Source: Ophiosphaerella korrae
Taxonomy: Eukaryota > Ascomycota > Dothideomycetes > Pleosporales > Phaeosphaeriaceae
Direction: 5' to 3'
DNA length: 32,309 nucleotides
Assembly (NCBI GenBank): GCA_028456385.1
Contig: JALNQF010000419.1
Span: forward strand, 1-32,309
Shown: positions 31,952 to 32,309 of the stretch, one piece after another
Layout: each line of letters begins with the position of its first letter
Numbering within the stretch: position 1 is the first letter of the stretch
Notes under the pieces: model-generated
What the model saw: only the letters and a program-made list of their open reading frames with translations
What the model was told of the DNA's origin: nothing
Databases searched by the model: none
Translations under genes and position numbers: made by a program

Positions 31952-32309
31952 GAAGAAGCGAAGCGTAAGTAGCGTATAGTCTAAGCTAATACGATAGTAG
32001 AAAGTTTAACTAAGAAGGGAGGTAAAGCACCTCTAAGTAGTTATAAGTTAGATAGAACTAACTAGAAGGTAGTTAAAGTACACCTAAATAACCTAATTAC
32101 TAAGAAAGGAGATACGCAACTAATAATTAATACCCTAGAAACGTAGAATAAGGAACTACAAGATTACGTTAAATAAAATAAAGCTTAAATTAAGGCTATT
32201 ATAGTAGAGTTGTAAGATAGACTTTACGTAAGATAACTTAATAAGGTAGTTTTAATAATTAACTAAAAAGAGTAAATAGTAGATAAAGCTATCTAAGTAA
32301 GTACTAGGT
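31952..32309 (+). mobile_element. gag start of the interrupted host family-2 element
   Basis: Directly after the second TATTA the sequence GAAGAAGCGAAGCGTAAGTAGCG begins a plus-strand frame with ESLTKKGGKAPLSSYKLDRTN, KVVKVHLNNLITKKGDTQLI and NTLET-NKELQDYV, broken by TAG/TAA at likely Trp/Gln codons. The same region occurs inverted inside the inserted element (about 31130-31510). It is RIP-mutated and runs off the window end, so the host element's pol and 3' LTR lie beyond. Confidence 0.85.

Overview
The window looks like a filamentous ascomycete (Pezizomycotina) chromosome. The genes carry short introns (48-56 nt, one of 238 nt) with GTAAGT-like donors and CTGAC/CTAAT branch sites. Between them lie blocks of AT-rich, TA-rich sequence almost stripped of CpA and TpG, which is the mark of repeat-induced point mutation (RIP).

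Layout. 1-5,035 is normal-composition gene space: a spliced gene for an acidic protein of unknown function (77-1255, +), a three-exon MFS drug:H+ antiporter-type transporter (1308-2913, -), a plain intergenic stretch, and a single-exon gene for a 186-aa protein made mostly of sixteen 9-residue repeats (4306-4866, -) with stress-element-like promoter motifs. About 5,100-22,182 is a RIP-destroyed transposon block. In order it holds a solo LTR of family 1, unidentified pseudogene remnants, a Tc1/mariner transposase pseudogene, a decayed O-methyltransferase pseudogene, a full-length Ty3/gypsy chromovirus with 278-bp LTRs (12794-19503, pol on -), a truncated LTR of family 2, and two inverted 401-bp hAT-like MITEs. 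22,183-24,467 is a short island of normal sequence with a nitroreductase-like gene (22993-23848, -) and a doubtful small gene. From 24,468 to the end is a nested pair of family-2 Ty3/gypsy elements: a complete 7,025-bp copy (24922-31946, coding on -) inserted in reverse orientation into the untranslated leader of another copy, whose LTR lies on the left (24468-24900) and whose gag resumes on the right (31952 to the end).

Main points. Long ORFs are absent over 17 kb mainly because RIP has removed nearly every ATG. Three repeat families with copies at several positions show the same trend: copies near gene islands are lightly mutated and interior copies are saturated. The second Ty3 element is mutated mostly on one DNA strand, the first on both. 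A Cys-patterned/coiled-coil reading frame lies antisense to pol at the 3' end of the second element. The O-methyltransferase is the only recognisable host-type gene inside the RIP block. I see no tRNA, rRNA or CRISPR. No wholly new system is demonstrated; the most unusual items are the nested insertion, the RIP strand and position patterns, the antisense ORF and the 9-residue repeat protein.
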